Assembly: GCF_040881935.1 (NCBI RefSeq)
Contig: NZ_JBBECH010000060.1
Span: 1-64,000 of the forward strand
DNA length: 64,000 bases
Reading direction: 5' to 3'
Source of the DNA: Saccharospirillum sp040881935
Lineage (GTDB): Bacteria; Pseudomonadota; Gammaproteobacteria; Pseudomonadales; Natronospirillaceae
How positions within the stretch are numbered: position 1 is the stretch's first letter; each line of letters opens with the position of its first letter. A program made the translations under genes and the position numbers. Below the pieces are notes generated by a model, which was not told the origin of the DNA, searched no databases, and worked only from the letters and a program-made list of their open reading frames with translations. Positions 51,593-59,030 of the stretch are shown here, one piece after another.

Positions 51593-52663
51593 GTGCAAGT
51601 GACCACACCCATGCATTGCGACGCGAGCTGGTTCCAACACCAGGTTCTTGACTGGTACGACCGCCACGGCCGCAAAACCCTGCCGTGGCAACAGCAGAAA
51701 ACGCCGTACCGGGTATGGATCTCCGAAATCATGCTGCAGCAAACCCAAGTAACCACGGTCATTCCTTACTACCAGCGCTTTATGGAGCGTTTTCCCACCG
51801 TTGAAGCCCTGGCCGATGCCCCGCAAGACGACATACTCCACCACTGGACCGGCCTGGGCTACTACGCCCGGGCGCGGAACCTGCACAAAGCAGCTCAGAA
51901 ACTGACGGAAGACCATAAGGGCGTGTTCCCGGAAACCGTCGAAGCCGTCAGCGACCTGCCCGGCATCGGCCGCTCCACCGCTGGCGCCATCCTGAGCCTG
52001 AGCCGGGGTACGGTCGCGCCCATTCTCGACGGCAATGTCAAACGTGTGCTCAGCCGGTTCTTCGCTCTGGAAGGCTGGCCCGGCACCACGGCTAACCTCA
52101 GTCAACTCTGGGACTGGGCCGAGCAACTGACACCCGACAACCGCGTCAGCGACTTCAACCAGGTGATGATGGATCTAGGCGCCATGGTCTGCACCCGCAG
52201 CCGGCCAAAATGCGATGCCTGTCCGTTACAACCCGAATGCAAGGCCTACCATCAGGGCCGCACCACTGAACTGCCAGCCTCGAAACCAAAGAAAGACAAA
52301 CCCACCCGCGACACCTGGATGCTGATTCTTCAGGCCCCCGACGGCAACGTCTACCTAGAAAAACGCCCCCAAAGCGGCATCTGGGGCGGCCTGCACAGCT
52401 TCCCCCAGTTCGACAACCGAGACCAGGCCGAACAACACCTGGCGCTGACGGGCCTGGAGGCAGACCTGGAAGACTGGACACTCTTCCGTCACACCTTCAG
52501 CCACTATCACTTGAACATTCACCCGTTGTTCGTCCCGCTTGCCAACGTACCGAATTCCGTGCGTGAGGCTGCGAGCGATGCAGGCCTCTGGTACCATCCC
52601 GGCATCGCCAACCAGGTAGGCCTCAGTGCCCCTGTTAAAACTTTGCTGAGTCGGTTGTTCTGA
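51593..52663 (+). CDS. mutY: A/G-specific adenine glycosylase MutY
   Basis: A DNA repair enzyme of about 350 residues that removes adenine mispaired with 8-oxoguanine. It has the catalytic Asp and helix-hairpin-helix motif LPGIGRSTAGAIL, the Fe-S cluster CTRSRPKCDACPLQPEC (Cx6Cx2Cx5C) and a C-terminal NUDIX-like domain with EKRPQSGIWGGLHSFP. The start may be GTG at 51593 or ATG at 51611; the second aligns best with E. coli MutY. yggX follows across a palindromic repeat. Confidence 0.96.
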   Translation: MQVTTPMHCDASWFQHQVLDWYDRHGRKTLPWQQQKTPYRVWISEIMLQQTQVTTVIPYYQRFMERFPTVEALADAPQDDILHHWTGLGYYARARNLHKAAQKLTEDHKGVFPETVEAVSDLPGIGRSTAGAILSLSRGTVAPILDGNVKRVLSRFFALEGWPGTTANLSQLWDWAEQLTPDNRVSDFNQVMMDLGAMVCTRSRPKCDACPLQPECKAYHQGRTTELPASKPKKDKPTRDTWMLILQAPDGNVYLEKRPQSGIWGGLHSFPQFDNRDQAEQHLALTGLEADLEDWTLFRHTFSHYHLNIHPLFVPLANVPNSVREAASDAGLWYHPGIANQVGLSAPVKTLLSRLF

Positions 52664-52708
52664 GGCAAATTTCGGAGTTTGGGGTTTGTGCAGTGCCCGT
52701 AGCACGCC

Positions 52709-52815
52709 TCAGGCTCTGGTTAAACCACTGCGGGGTCGGCGTAAATCCATCCTTGGAGCCTAGGCCGCAACTTCCATGTTGCGGACTACCCCGCAGAGGC
52801 TTAACCAGAGCCTGA
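52709..52815 (+). repeat. Junction palindrome, copy D
   Basis: Arms of 28 bases (52709-52736 and 52788-52815) pair in 26 of 28 positions. The core has GTCGGCGTAAA, a CCATCCTTGG hairpin and the hairpin CCGCAAC-TTCCAT-GTTGCGG. It sits between mutY and yggX, two genes normally in one operon, and would fold inside their shared mRNA. Confidence 0.9.
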
Positions 52816-52903
52816 CGCTCATATTGAGCAAACTCCTACACTGTAAAAAACGTTATTTTGATCTTCATCATAAATCAGACTTCAAATACCAAAGGATGCA
52901 TTC

Positions 52904-53170
52904 ATGACTCGCACGGTACATTGCCGCAAATATGACCAGGAACTGGAAGGCCTCGACAAGCCGCCCTACCCCGGCCCTAAAGGCCAGGACATCTACGACA
53001 ACGTATCGAAACAGGCCTGGGAAGAATGGCAGGCCCACCAGACGCGACTGATCAACGAAAAACACCTGACCATGACCGACCCGGCGTCTCGCAAATACCT
53101 GATGGAGCAGATGGACCGGTTTTTGAGCGGGCAAGACTATGATCAGGCAGAAGGTTACGTGCCGGAGTGA
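52904..53170 (+). CDS. yggX: Fe(2+)-trafficking / oxidative-damage protection protein YggX
   Basis: An 88-residue protein with the family opening VHCRKYDQELEGLDKPPYPGPKGQ and the middle WEEWQAHQTRLINEKHL. Its length is close to that of E. coli YggX (91). The single cysteine (Cys7) is the residue known to matter in the family. It is thought to protect Fe-S clusters from oxidative damage, consistent with its place after mutY, whose product carries an Fe-S cluster. Confidence 0.95.
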   Translation: MTRTVHCRKYDQELEGLDKPPYPGPKGQDIYDNVSKQAWEEWQAHQTRLINEKHLTMTDPASRKYLMEQMDRFLSGQDYDQAEGYVPE

Positions 53171-53255
53171 CCCACAACAAGTACACTCGCACTGATCAAA
53201 CAATCGCCAGATTTCGGGAATCTTTAAAAAAATCAAAGATTTAAACCAAAAAAGG

Positions 53256-53284
53256 TTGACGACAAAACCGAAAATTCGTTTAAT
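53256..53284 (+). promoter_or_regulatory. Promoter of tRNA-Phe
   Basis: TTGACG (53256-53261) and TTTAAT (53279-53284) are separated by 17 bases. An A+T-rich tract resembling an UP element precedes them, and a G+C-rich discriminator follows, as expected for a stable-RNA promoter under stringent control. Confidence 0.75.
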
Positions 53285-53327
53285 ACGCCTCGTTCGCGAC
53301 GCACGGCACACCGAGCACCACGAACAC

Positions 53328-53403
53328 GCCCAGATAGCTCAGTCGGTAGAGCAGGGGACTGAAAATCCCCGTGTCGGTGGTTCGATTCCGCCTCTGGGCA
53401 CCA
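53328..53403 (+). tRNA. tRNA-Phe (anticodon GAA)
   Basis: A 76-base cloverleaf with acceptor GCCCAGA paired to TCTGGGC, a D arm with GCTCAGTCGGTAGAGC, anticodon stem GGGGA/TCCCC around CTGAAAA, a T arm with GGTTCGATTCC and an encoded CCA end. The anticodon GAA reads Phe codons. It is flanked by its own promoter and terminator. Confidence 0.98.
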
Positions 53404-53416
53404 TCAAGATTCAACG

Positions 53417-53446
53417 AAAGAGCCTGGCCTGTGCCGGGCTTTTTTG
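53417..53446 (+). terminator. Terminator after tRNA-Phe
   Basis: The stem AGCCTGGC-CTGT-GCCGGGCT, with one wobble pair, is followed by six T. Confidence 0.85.
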
Positions 53447-53528
53447 TGCGTGGTTAATATGGAGTCGAACCGTTTTTTACCGGTGGTTCGTTGGATGATC
53501 GCCCTCCATGGCGGTCACCCACGGCCGT

Positions 53529-54575
53529 TCACGAAGCCGAAGGCCACTGCAACACACCACCCCGAATATTGGCGACCTTATCATGACCGGCCTTCTTCAG
53601 AATGCTAATCGCCAGTGAGGAACGCTTGCCAGAACGGCACAGTGTGACAACCGGCTTATCAGTGGGCACTTCGCTGACACGGTCACTCAGTTGGCCCAAT
53701 GGAATTACCATCAGGTTATCCAGTTTTTGCAGCTCTGCTTCCGTCACTTCCTCTTTTTCGCGAACATCAAGAATAGTCACAGATGGTTGATTTTGAATGA
53801 CCCACTCCGGCTCCACCTCGGCAAAACCAGCCAACGTTATTCGCAGATCGGCCCAATCCGGCTCGTCCGGTAATTTGCCATCTTTCGGTTTGCCTGAGCG
53901 CATATTATTCGGCAAGGCTTCATCGATTTTTTTCGGGTGCGGTAGCTGCATGGCATTCATGTAACGCACAAAATCGTTTTCGTTGGAGTCGCCCCCTACT
54001 CTTGCATTGAATTCTTTTTCTTCAGCGACAGAGGTGCAGGTACGACCGTTGTAGTCGTGCGCGGGATACAGGGTGCAATTGTCCGGCAGGGTGAAAATCT
54101 GACCGTTAATCGACTGGTACAGACGCGCCGGGTCACCTTGCTGAAAATCACTGCGACCACAGCCACGAATGAGCAAGGCATCACCGGTAAACGCTTTGCT
54201 CTGGTCGGCCAACACATAGGTCATACAGCCACTGGTGTGACCCGGCGTGGAACGAGCTTCCAGAGCGATATTGGCGACGCCGAAGGTTTGCCCATCGTTC
54301 AGCGGTAAATCGACATTTTCAGCTTCTACCGCTTCGGCTGAGCCAATCTGGCAACCGGTCTTTTGCTTAAGCACCCAGGCCGCCGTGATGTGGTCGGCAT
54401 GGGCGTGAGTGTCGACCACCAGCTTCAGGTTGAGTTTTAACTCCCGAATCAATGCCAGGTCGCGCTGCACCTGCTCGAACACCGGATCGATCAGCATGGC
54501 TTCGCGAGACGTTTCGTCGCCGAGAAGATAGGTATAGGTCGACGAGGTCGCGTCATAAAGCTGTCTGAAAATCAT
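53529..54575 (-). CDS. Persulfide dioxygenase (ETHE1-like) fused to a rhodanese domain
   Basis: A 348-residue protein. The N-terminal metallo-beta-lactamase fold (1-240) carries THAHADHIT (His57, His59, Asp61, His62), the next ligand in STPGHTSGC and the ETHE1-type FTGDALLIRGCGRSDFQQGD. A C-terminal rhodanese domain (about 255-348) has active-site Cys in TLCRSGKRSS. It should oxidise glutathione persulfide to sulfite and move sulfane sulfur. The ATG at 54575 has AGGAG upstream, preferred over a GTG at 54599. An A+T-rich operator precedes it. Confidence 0.93.
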   Translation of the reverse strand: MIFRQLYDATSSTYTYLLGDETSREAMLIDPVFEQVQRDLALIRELKLNLKLVVDTHAHADHITAAWVLKQKTGCQIGSAEAVEAENVDLPLNDGQTFGVANIALEARSTPGHTSGCMTYVLADQSKAFTGDALLIRGCGRSDFQQGDPARLYQSINGQIFTLPDNCTLYPAHDYNGRTCTSVAEEKEFNARVGGDSNENDFVRYMNAMQLPHPKKIDEALPNNMRSGKPKDGKLPDEPDWADLRITLAGFAEVEPEWVIQNQPSVTILDVREKEEVTEAELQKLDNLMVIPLGQLSDRVSEVPTDKPVVTLCRSGKRSSLAISILKKAGHDKVANIRGGVLQWPSAS

Positions 54576-54602
54576 ATTAACTCCTGCGGCTGTAGGCACA
54601 CT

Positions 54603-54624
54603 TATATTAGAATATAATAATATA
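54603..54624 (-). promoter_or_regulatory. A+T-rich operator upstream of the persulfide dioxygenase
   Basis: A perfect inverted repeat, TATATTA-N8-TAATATA, lies 28 bases before the ATG and overlaps the probable core promoter. BigR-type ArsR repressors, which sense persulfide, bind A+T-rich palindromes of this kind upstream of similar genes. No BigR gene is next to it; the nearest ArsR domain is in the fusion gene at 56118. Confidence 0.55.
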
Positions 54625-54778
54625 GGTATAATCTACAGCGTTTCAACCCACTACGTGTCAAGACAAACCCCCTGCTCCGCCACAATCCGGGCCGATAAAA
54701 ACTAAGCTTGGTTATCATCTGATAAAAGTGTTGCCTCTAAGGTGACCGCCAAATTAAGTGTCAGCGACCAGGATGGCC

Positions 54779-54812
54779 TATGCGGGGTAGTCTGAGGCAC
54801 CACAGCATGAGC
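54779..54812 (-). repeat. Partial junction palindrome (half copy G)
   Basis: The segment TGCGGGGTAGTCTGAGGCA followed by GCATGAGC resembles the left inner flank of copy F but lacks the intervening CTAAAACGCT hairpin and any right arm. It ends just outside the stop codon of the zinc-finger gene. Probably a truncated element. Confidence 0.4.
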
Positions 54813-54814
54813 AA

Positions 54815-55081
54815 CTAACGCAACTGGCTGTCTTTGCTACCCCGGCGGTTATACAGGCTTGGCCCGGAGGCCTCCTGGTCGAGTTCCGTCTGGCAGGCCA
54901 CGCAGTGGCGTACGCCGGGTACGGCTTTACGGCGAGCCTCGGGGATGGGCGCCTCGCATTCTTCGCAGAACTCGGCGCTGTCGCCCTTGGGTAACTGACT
55001 GCGCACGCGTTCGATGGCGTCATTTACCGTAGATTCGATCTGTTCGTTTACAGCGCCGTCTCCGGCCCAGCCGCTGGCCAT
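54815..55081 (-). CDS. DksA/TraR-family zinc-finger protein (YbiI-like)
   Basis: An 88-residue protein with a C4 zinc finger, FCEECEAPIPEARRKAVPGVRHCVACQ (CxxC...CxxC), after a short helical region. Its length equals E. coli YbiI (88). DksA-like proteins bind RNA polymerase in the secondary channel, but this short group lacks the long coiled coil and its action is unproven. It lies between the persulfide dioxygenase and the TauE-like exporter on the same strand. Confidence 0.9.
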   Translation of the reverse strand: MASGWAGDGAVNEQIESTVNDAIERVRSQLPKGDSAEFCEECEAPIPEARRKAVPGVRHCVACQTELDQEASGPSLYNRRGSKDSQLR

Positions 55082-55161
55082 ATAGACCTACCAGGTGAAT
55101 TATTCACCTCTTAAAGTAGGTGGATAACGCCGGATATCAAGTGCCTTTTCAGAACGACGAC

Positions 55162-55932
55162 TTATCGTAGAAGCCCCATCACGCCGTCATACATCAGTTT
55201 GCCACCCGCCGCGACCAGCAACACATAGCAAACCCAGTAAAACCAGGTTTCATTAATTCTATGGTGCATGTACATACCCATACGAATGCCGATCGGTGCC
55301 AGTATAACCAATGCCAGGGATGTCATCAGGTTGTTGCCGTCGAGCATCCCCATCCAGGCGTACGGCACCAGTTTGACGTAGTTAACAACGGTAAAAAAGA
55401 TCACCGTGGTGCCGACAAAGAGCGTCTTGTTCATTTGCTGGGGCAACAGATACATATTGATCGGCGGACCACCGGCATGAACACTGAAACTGGTCAGGCC
55501 CGCCAGAGCACCGTAGATCCCGCCGGCAATTTTGCTGACTGGCTTGGCGTTCAGTACCCTGCCGCGCATTTGCTGAGCCACCCAGTTCAAGGCGAATACC
55601 AGAGCGATTGCACCCACAAACAGCTTGATATGGTCATCAGACAAATACTGATACGTCGCCGCACCCACCCCGATACCCACCAGCGACGCCGGTAAAATGA
55701 TGCGCAGATTTGCCTTGTCGTACACCCCTCGGAAGCCCCAGACCGCAAACAGATCCATCACACACAATATGGGCAACATGATGGCTGCAGCCTGACTGGG
55801 TGAGATCACCAGCGCCATCATCGGTACCGCGACGATACCCAGGCCACCGCCCATACCGCCCTTGGAGATGCCATACAGCAGGGTAGCGGGAATGGCGAGC
55901 AGGTAGAAAATTGGGTCCGTAATCATGGGCAC
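55162..55932 (-). CDS. TauE/SafE (TSUP) family membrane exporter
   Basis: A 256-residue protein with about eight helices. It has the TSUP motifs YGISKGGMGGGLGIVAVPMMALVISPSQAAAIMLPILCVMDL and GGIYGALAGLTSFSVHAGGPPINMYLLPQ. Members move sulfite, sulfonates or related anions. Its closeness to an ETHE1-rhodanese gene, whose product is sulfite, supports sulfite export (inference). It is divergent from the ars operon. Confidence 0.9.
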   Translation of the reverse strand: MPMITDPIFYLLAIPATLLYGISKGGMGGGLGIVAVPMMALVISPSQAAAIMLPILCVMDLFAVWGFRGVYDKANLRIILPASLVGIGVGAATYQYLSDDHIKLFVGAIALVFALNWVAQQMRGRVLNAKPVSKIAGGIYGALAGLTSFSVHAGGPPINMYLLPQQMNKTLFVGTTVIFFTVVNYVKLVPYAWMGMLDGNNLMTSLALVILAPIGIRMGMYMHHRINETWFYWVCYVLLVAAGGKLMYDGVMGLLR

Positions 55933-56058
55933 CTTACAGAGTTCGAGACAGTTAAACCGCCATCATACGCAAACCCACCGCAAGCGGCGAGCAACGCGGC
56001 GTTGCGGACCACAATTCGTCTACTGTGCTCCGATCTTACCGTCTGTTAACGATCACTA

Positions 56059-56086
56059 TTGACATATGTTTTTTCATATATATGAT
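56059..56086 (+). promoter_or_regulatory. ars promoter with an overlapping palindromic operator
   Basis: TTGACA (56059-56064) and TATGAT (56081-56086) are spaced by 16 bases. The spacer and -35 hold an inverted repeat, CATATG with CATATA, around a T run, which is the usual form of an ArsR box. The start site near 56093 lies downstream of two in-frame upstream ATGs and so fixes the gene start at 56118. Confidence 0.8.
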
Positions 56087-56117
56087 TTTTCGAATTCCAG
56101 CACTTCAGGTCCGTGTT

Positions 56118-56939
56118 ATGAGCCCGAAACAACGTGTTCTCTTTATTTGCACTGCCAACTCAGCCCGCTCATTAATGGCCGAGGCGCTGATGCGAGAGAT
56201 GGCCGGTGATCGGTATCAAGTGTTTAGTGCCGGAATGGAGCCAAGCCAGGCGGATATGCGGGCGCTGCGAGCCCTAAAAGGGGCGGGCATGTCGACGGAC
56301 GGGTTGCGGTCAAAATCGCTCGGTGACGTGCTCGACGAGCCATTCGACATCGTGATTACCCTGTGCAACAAGGCCACGCTGGAATGTCAGTCGGTCCAGG
56401 GTACGCACCAGACACTCGCCTGGGACTTTGAAGACCCGGTGACCCGCAGTGGCCTGCGTCCGTTCGAAACCACCCTGAACGAACTGAGTGAACGCCTCCA
56501 GATGTTCCTGCTGATTCAGGGTAAACCCTTTCGCGCCCGTCAGCACAGCCTGACTCCGCTGGCATTCTTCAAAAACCTGGCCGAGGATACCCGGTTGCGC
56601 GCACTACTGTTGATCCACAGTCAGCAAGAGCTGTGCGTCTGTGAACTCACCGAAGCCTTGCAGGAAAGTCAGCCTAAAATTTCACGACACCTGGCGCAAT
56701 TGCGCAACAGCGGCCTGCTGCAGGACCGGCGCAACAGCCAGTGGGTATTTTACTCCATCAACCCGAATGTACCCGACTGGTGCCTTTCCGTGCTCGATGA
56801 AACACTGGCCGCCAATGCCGACTGGGTAGAAGAGGACACTGAGCGCTTACTGGCCATGGGTGATCGGCCCGAACGTACCGAGCAGTGTTGCCCTACAGAC
56901 TCTAAAGCCAGCCAAAACACGACCCAGGAGATGCACTGA
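56118..56939 (+). CDS. Arsenate reductase (LMW-PTP type) fused to an ArsR repressor
   Basis: A 273-residue fusion. Residues 1-135 are a low-molecular-weight phosphatase-type ArsC, with the P-loop CTANSARS (Cys11 to Arg17) and the DFEDPVT motif. Residues about 145-245 are an ArsR winged helix with the As(III) site ELCVCEL (Cys173, Cys175) and the recognition helix QPKISRHLAQLRNSGLL. One protein thus may reduce arsenate and repress the operon until arsenite binds. It overlaps acr3 by one base (TGATG). The longer frame from 56025 starts upstream of the promoter and is rejected. Confidence 0.92.
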   Translation: MSPKQRVLFICTANSARSLMAEALMREMAGDRYQVFSAGMEPSQADMRALRALKGAGMSTDGLRSKSLGDVLDEPFDIVITLCNKATLECQSVQGTHQTLAWDFEDPVTRSGLRPFETTLNELSERLQMFLLIQGKPFRARQHSLTPLAFFKNLAEDTRLRALLLIHSQQELCVCELTEALQESQPKISRHLAQLRNSGLLQDRRNSQWVFYSINPNVPDWCLSVLDETLAANADWVEEDTERLLAMGDRPERTEQCCPTDSKASQNTTQEMH

Positions 56940-57988
56940 TGGGAATCTTTGAACGCCTCCTCTCGCTTTGGGTTGCACTGGCTATCATCACAGGTGCATT
57001 GTTGGGCTGGCTGTTTCCGTCGGTATTTGAGGTAGTTGCTGGTCTCGAATTTGCGCATGTTAATCTGGTCATAGCCGTGCTCATCTGGCTGATGATTTAC
57101 CCGATGATGGTGCAAATCGATTTGTCATCGTTGCGGCAAGTCGCCGATCAGCCCAAAGGGCTGGCGTTAACACTGGTGGTTAACTGGCTGATCAAACCCT
57201 TAACCATGCTGGCCATGGGTTGGCTGTTTTTTCGGGTGATCTTCGCCCCCTGGGTAGACCCGGCCACCGCCACTGAATACATTGCTGGCATGGTTTTACT
57301 CGGTGTTGCGCCCTGCACCGCTATGGTGTTTGTCTGGAGCCAGCTGACCCGCGGCAACGCCAACTACACCCTGGTTCAGGTATCTGTTAACGACCTGATC
57401 ATGATCGTAGCGTTCGCGCCACTGGCTGCTTTCCTACTCGGCGTCACGGATGTACAGGTGCCCTGGTCAACTCTGCTGCTGTCAGTTGTGCTCTATGTTG
57501 TGCTTCCTTTGATTGCAGGGGTACTGACCCGCAATTGGCTAAACCGGTGTGGTCAGCCCGATCAACTGACATCTTTTCTCGCCACCATCAAACCCTGGTC
57601 CATATTGGGTTTACTGGCCACCGTCATTCTGTTGTTCGGTTTGCAGGCAGAAACCCTGATCGCACAACCACTGGCCATTGGCATGATCGCCATTCCATTA
57701 ACACTCCAGACATATGGCATCTTTATCATTGCTTTCATTGGCGCCTGGTGGTTGCGGTTACCGCACAACATCGCAGCACCGGCGTGTTTGATTGGGTCAT
57801 CAAACTTTTTCGAACTGGCCGTGGCTGTGGCGATATCGCTCTTCGGCCTGCATTCGGGGGCGGCACTGGCAACGGTTGTGGGCGTATTGGTTGAAGTGCC
57901 GGTCATGTTGTCACTGGTTGCCATTGCCAACCGCACCCAACCCTGGATGGATCGTCGCTCGACATCGCCACAACCCACGGCTTCCTGA
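56939..57988 (+). CDS. acr3: Arsenite efflux transporter Acr3
   Basis: A 349-residue protein with ten helices. The family opening is ERLLSLWVALAIITGALLGWLFP. The conserved cysteine lies in GVAPCTAMVFVWS, and the C-terminal motif is LIGSSNFFELAVAVAISLFG. It expels As(III) from the cytoplasm. It is the second gene of the ars operon and is translationally coupled to the arsC-arsR fusion. Confidence 0.96.
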   Translation: MGIFERLLSLWVALAIITGALLGWLFPSVFEVVAGLEFAHVNLVIAVLIWLMIYPMMVQIDLSSLRQVADQPKGLALTLVVNWLIKPLTMLAMGWLFFRVIFAPWVDPATATEYIAGMVLLGVAPCTAMVFVWSQLTRGNANYTLVQVSVNDLIMIVAFAPLAAFLLGVTDVQVPWSTLLLSVVLYVVLPLIAGVLTRNWLNRCGQPDQLTSFLATIKPWSILGLLATVILLFGLQAETLIAQPLAIGMIAIPLTLQTYGIFIIAFIGAWWLRLPHNIAAPACLIGSSNFFELAVAVAISLFGLHSGAALATVVGVLVEVPVMLSLVAIANRTQPWMDRRSTSPQPTAS

Positions 57989-58022
57989 ACTTGCCCTTTA
58001 CTGTTTATCGTGGAGACACAAC

Positions 58023-59030
58023 ATGACACTGAAAATTGGCATCAATGGGTTCGGTCGCATCGGCCGCCTGGCCTTACGCGCAGCCTTCGACTGGCCCGAA
58101 GTAGCCTTCGTTAAAATCAACGATCCGGCTGGCGACGCCGCAACGCACGCCCACCTGTTGAATTTCGATTCGGTCCACGGGATCTGGAAACACGAGGCGA
58201 CATCCGACCGTGATGTCATCCATATCGGCGAACAGCGCATCAACGTCACCCAGTCCAAAACCATTGCCGATACCGATTGGTCAGGATGCGATGTTGTCAT
58301 CGAAGCCTCCGGTAAAATGCGCGATACCGCCTTGTTAAACGGCTACCTGGAACAGGGTGTAAAACGGGTGGTGGTGACGGCACCCGTCAAACATCCTGAC
58401 GTCCTGAACGTCGTTATGGGCGTCAACGACGATCGGTACGACCCCGAACTCCATCGCATCGTAACCGCCGCCTCCTGCACCACGAACTGCCTGGCGCCCG
58501 TGGTAAAGGTGATTCACGAAAACCTCGTCATTCGTCATGGTTCCATCACCACCATTCACGATCTGACCAACACCCAGAGCATTCTCGACACGCCACATAA
58601 AGACCTGCGCCGCGCTCGCGCCTGTGGCAGCAGTCTGATTCCTACCACGACGGGTTCGGCTACCGCCATCATTGAAATTTTCCCTGAACTGAAAGGCCGG
58701 TTGAACGGCCATGCTGTTCGGGTACCGCTGGCCAATGCGTCACTGACTGACTGTGTGTTTGAGGTTGAACGCGCGACCACAGCAGAGGAGGTGAATGCTC
58801 TTTTAAAAGCCGCCGCAGTCGGTGACCTCAAAGGCATTCTGGGCTACGAGGAACGCCCGCTGGTCTCAGTCGACTACAAGACCGACCCACGTTCCAGCAT
58901 CATCGATGCACTGTCGACTATGGTCGTTAACGACACCCAGGTGAAACTCTATGCCTGGTACGACAATGAATGGGGTTACGCCAACAGAACCGTGGAACTG
59001 GCCCGAAAAGTCGGACTGAGTGATCGATGA
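58023..59030 (+). CDS. Glyceraldehyde-3-phosphate dehydrogenase of the ArsJ pathway
   Basis: A 335-residue enzyme with the NAD loop INGFGRIGRLALRA (5-18), the catalytic cysteine in AASCTTNCLAPVVKV and the C-terminal YDNEWGYANRTVELA. Next to arsJ, such enzymes use arsenate in place of phosphate to make 1-arseno-3-phosphoglycerate, which ArsJ exports. A GGAGA site supports the ATG at 58023; the longer frame from 57792 runs through acr3 and is rejected. It overlaps arsJ by four bases. Confidence 0.94.
   Translation: MTLKIGINGFGRIGRLALRAAFDWPEVAFVKINDPAGDAATHAHLLNFDSVHGIWKHEATSDRDVIHIGEQRINVTQSKTIADTDWSGCDVVIEASGKMRDTALLNGYLEQGVKRVVVTAPVKHPDVLNVVMGVNDDRYDPELHRIVTAASCTTNCLAPVVKVIHENLVIRHGSITTIHDLTNTQSILDTPHKDLRRARACGSSLIPTTTGSATAIIEIFPELKGRLNGHAVRVPLANASLTDCVFEVERATTAEEVNALLKAAAVGDLKGILGYEERPLVSVDYKTDPRSSIIDALSTMVVNDTQVKLYAWYDNEWGYANRTVELARKVGLSDR

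Noticed and set aside
53328..53446. tRNA-Phe as the attachment site of an island carrying the sulfide and arsenic genes
   Set aside because: No integrase and no repeat of the tRNA 3' end were seen to the right within the window.
53256..53498. Open frame of 80 codons across tRNA-Phe
   Set aside because: It runs through a complete tRNA, its promoter and its terminator, and resembles no protein.
56025..56117. Longer start for the ArsC-ArsR fusion
   Set aside because: These codons lie upstream of or within the promoter (56059-56086), so they would not be in the mRNA.
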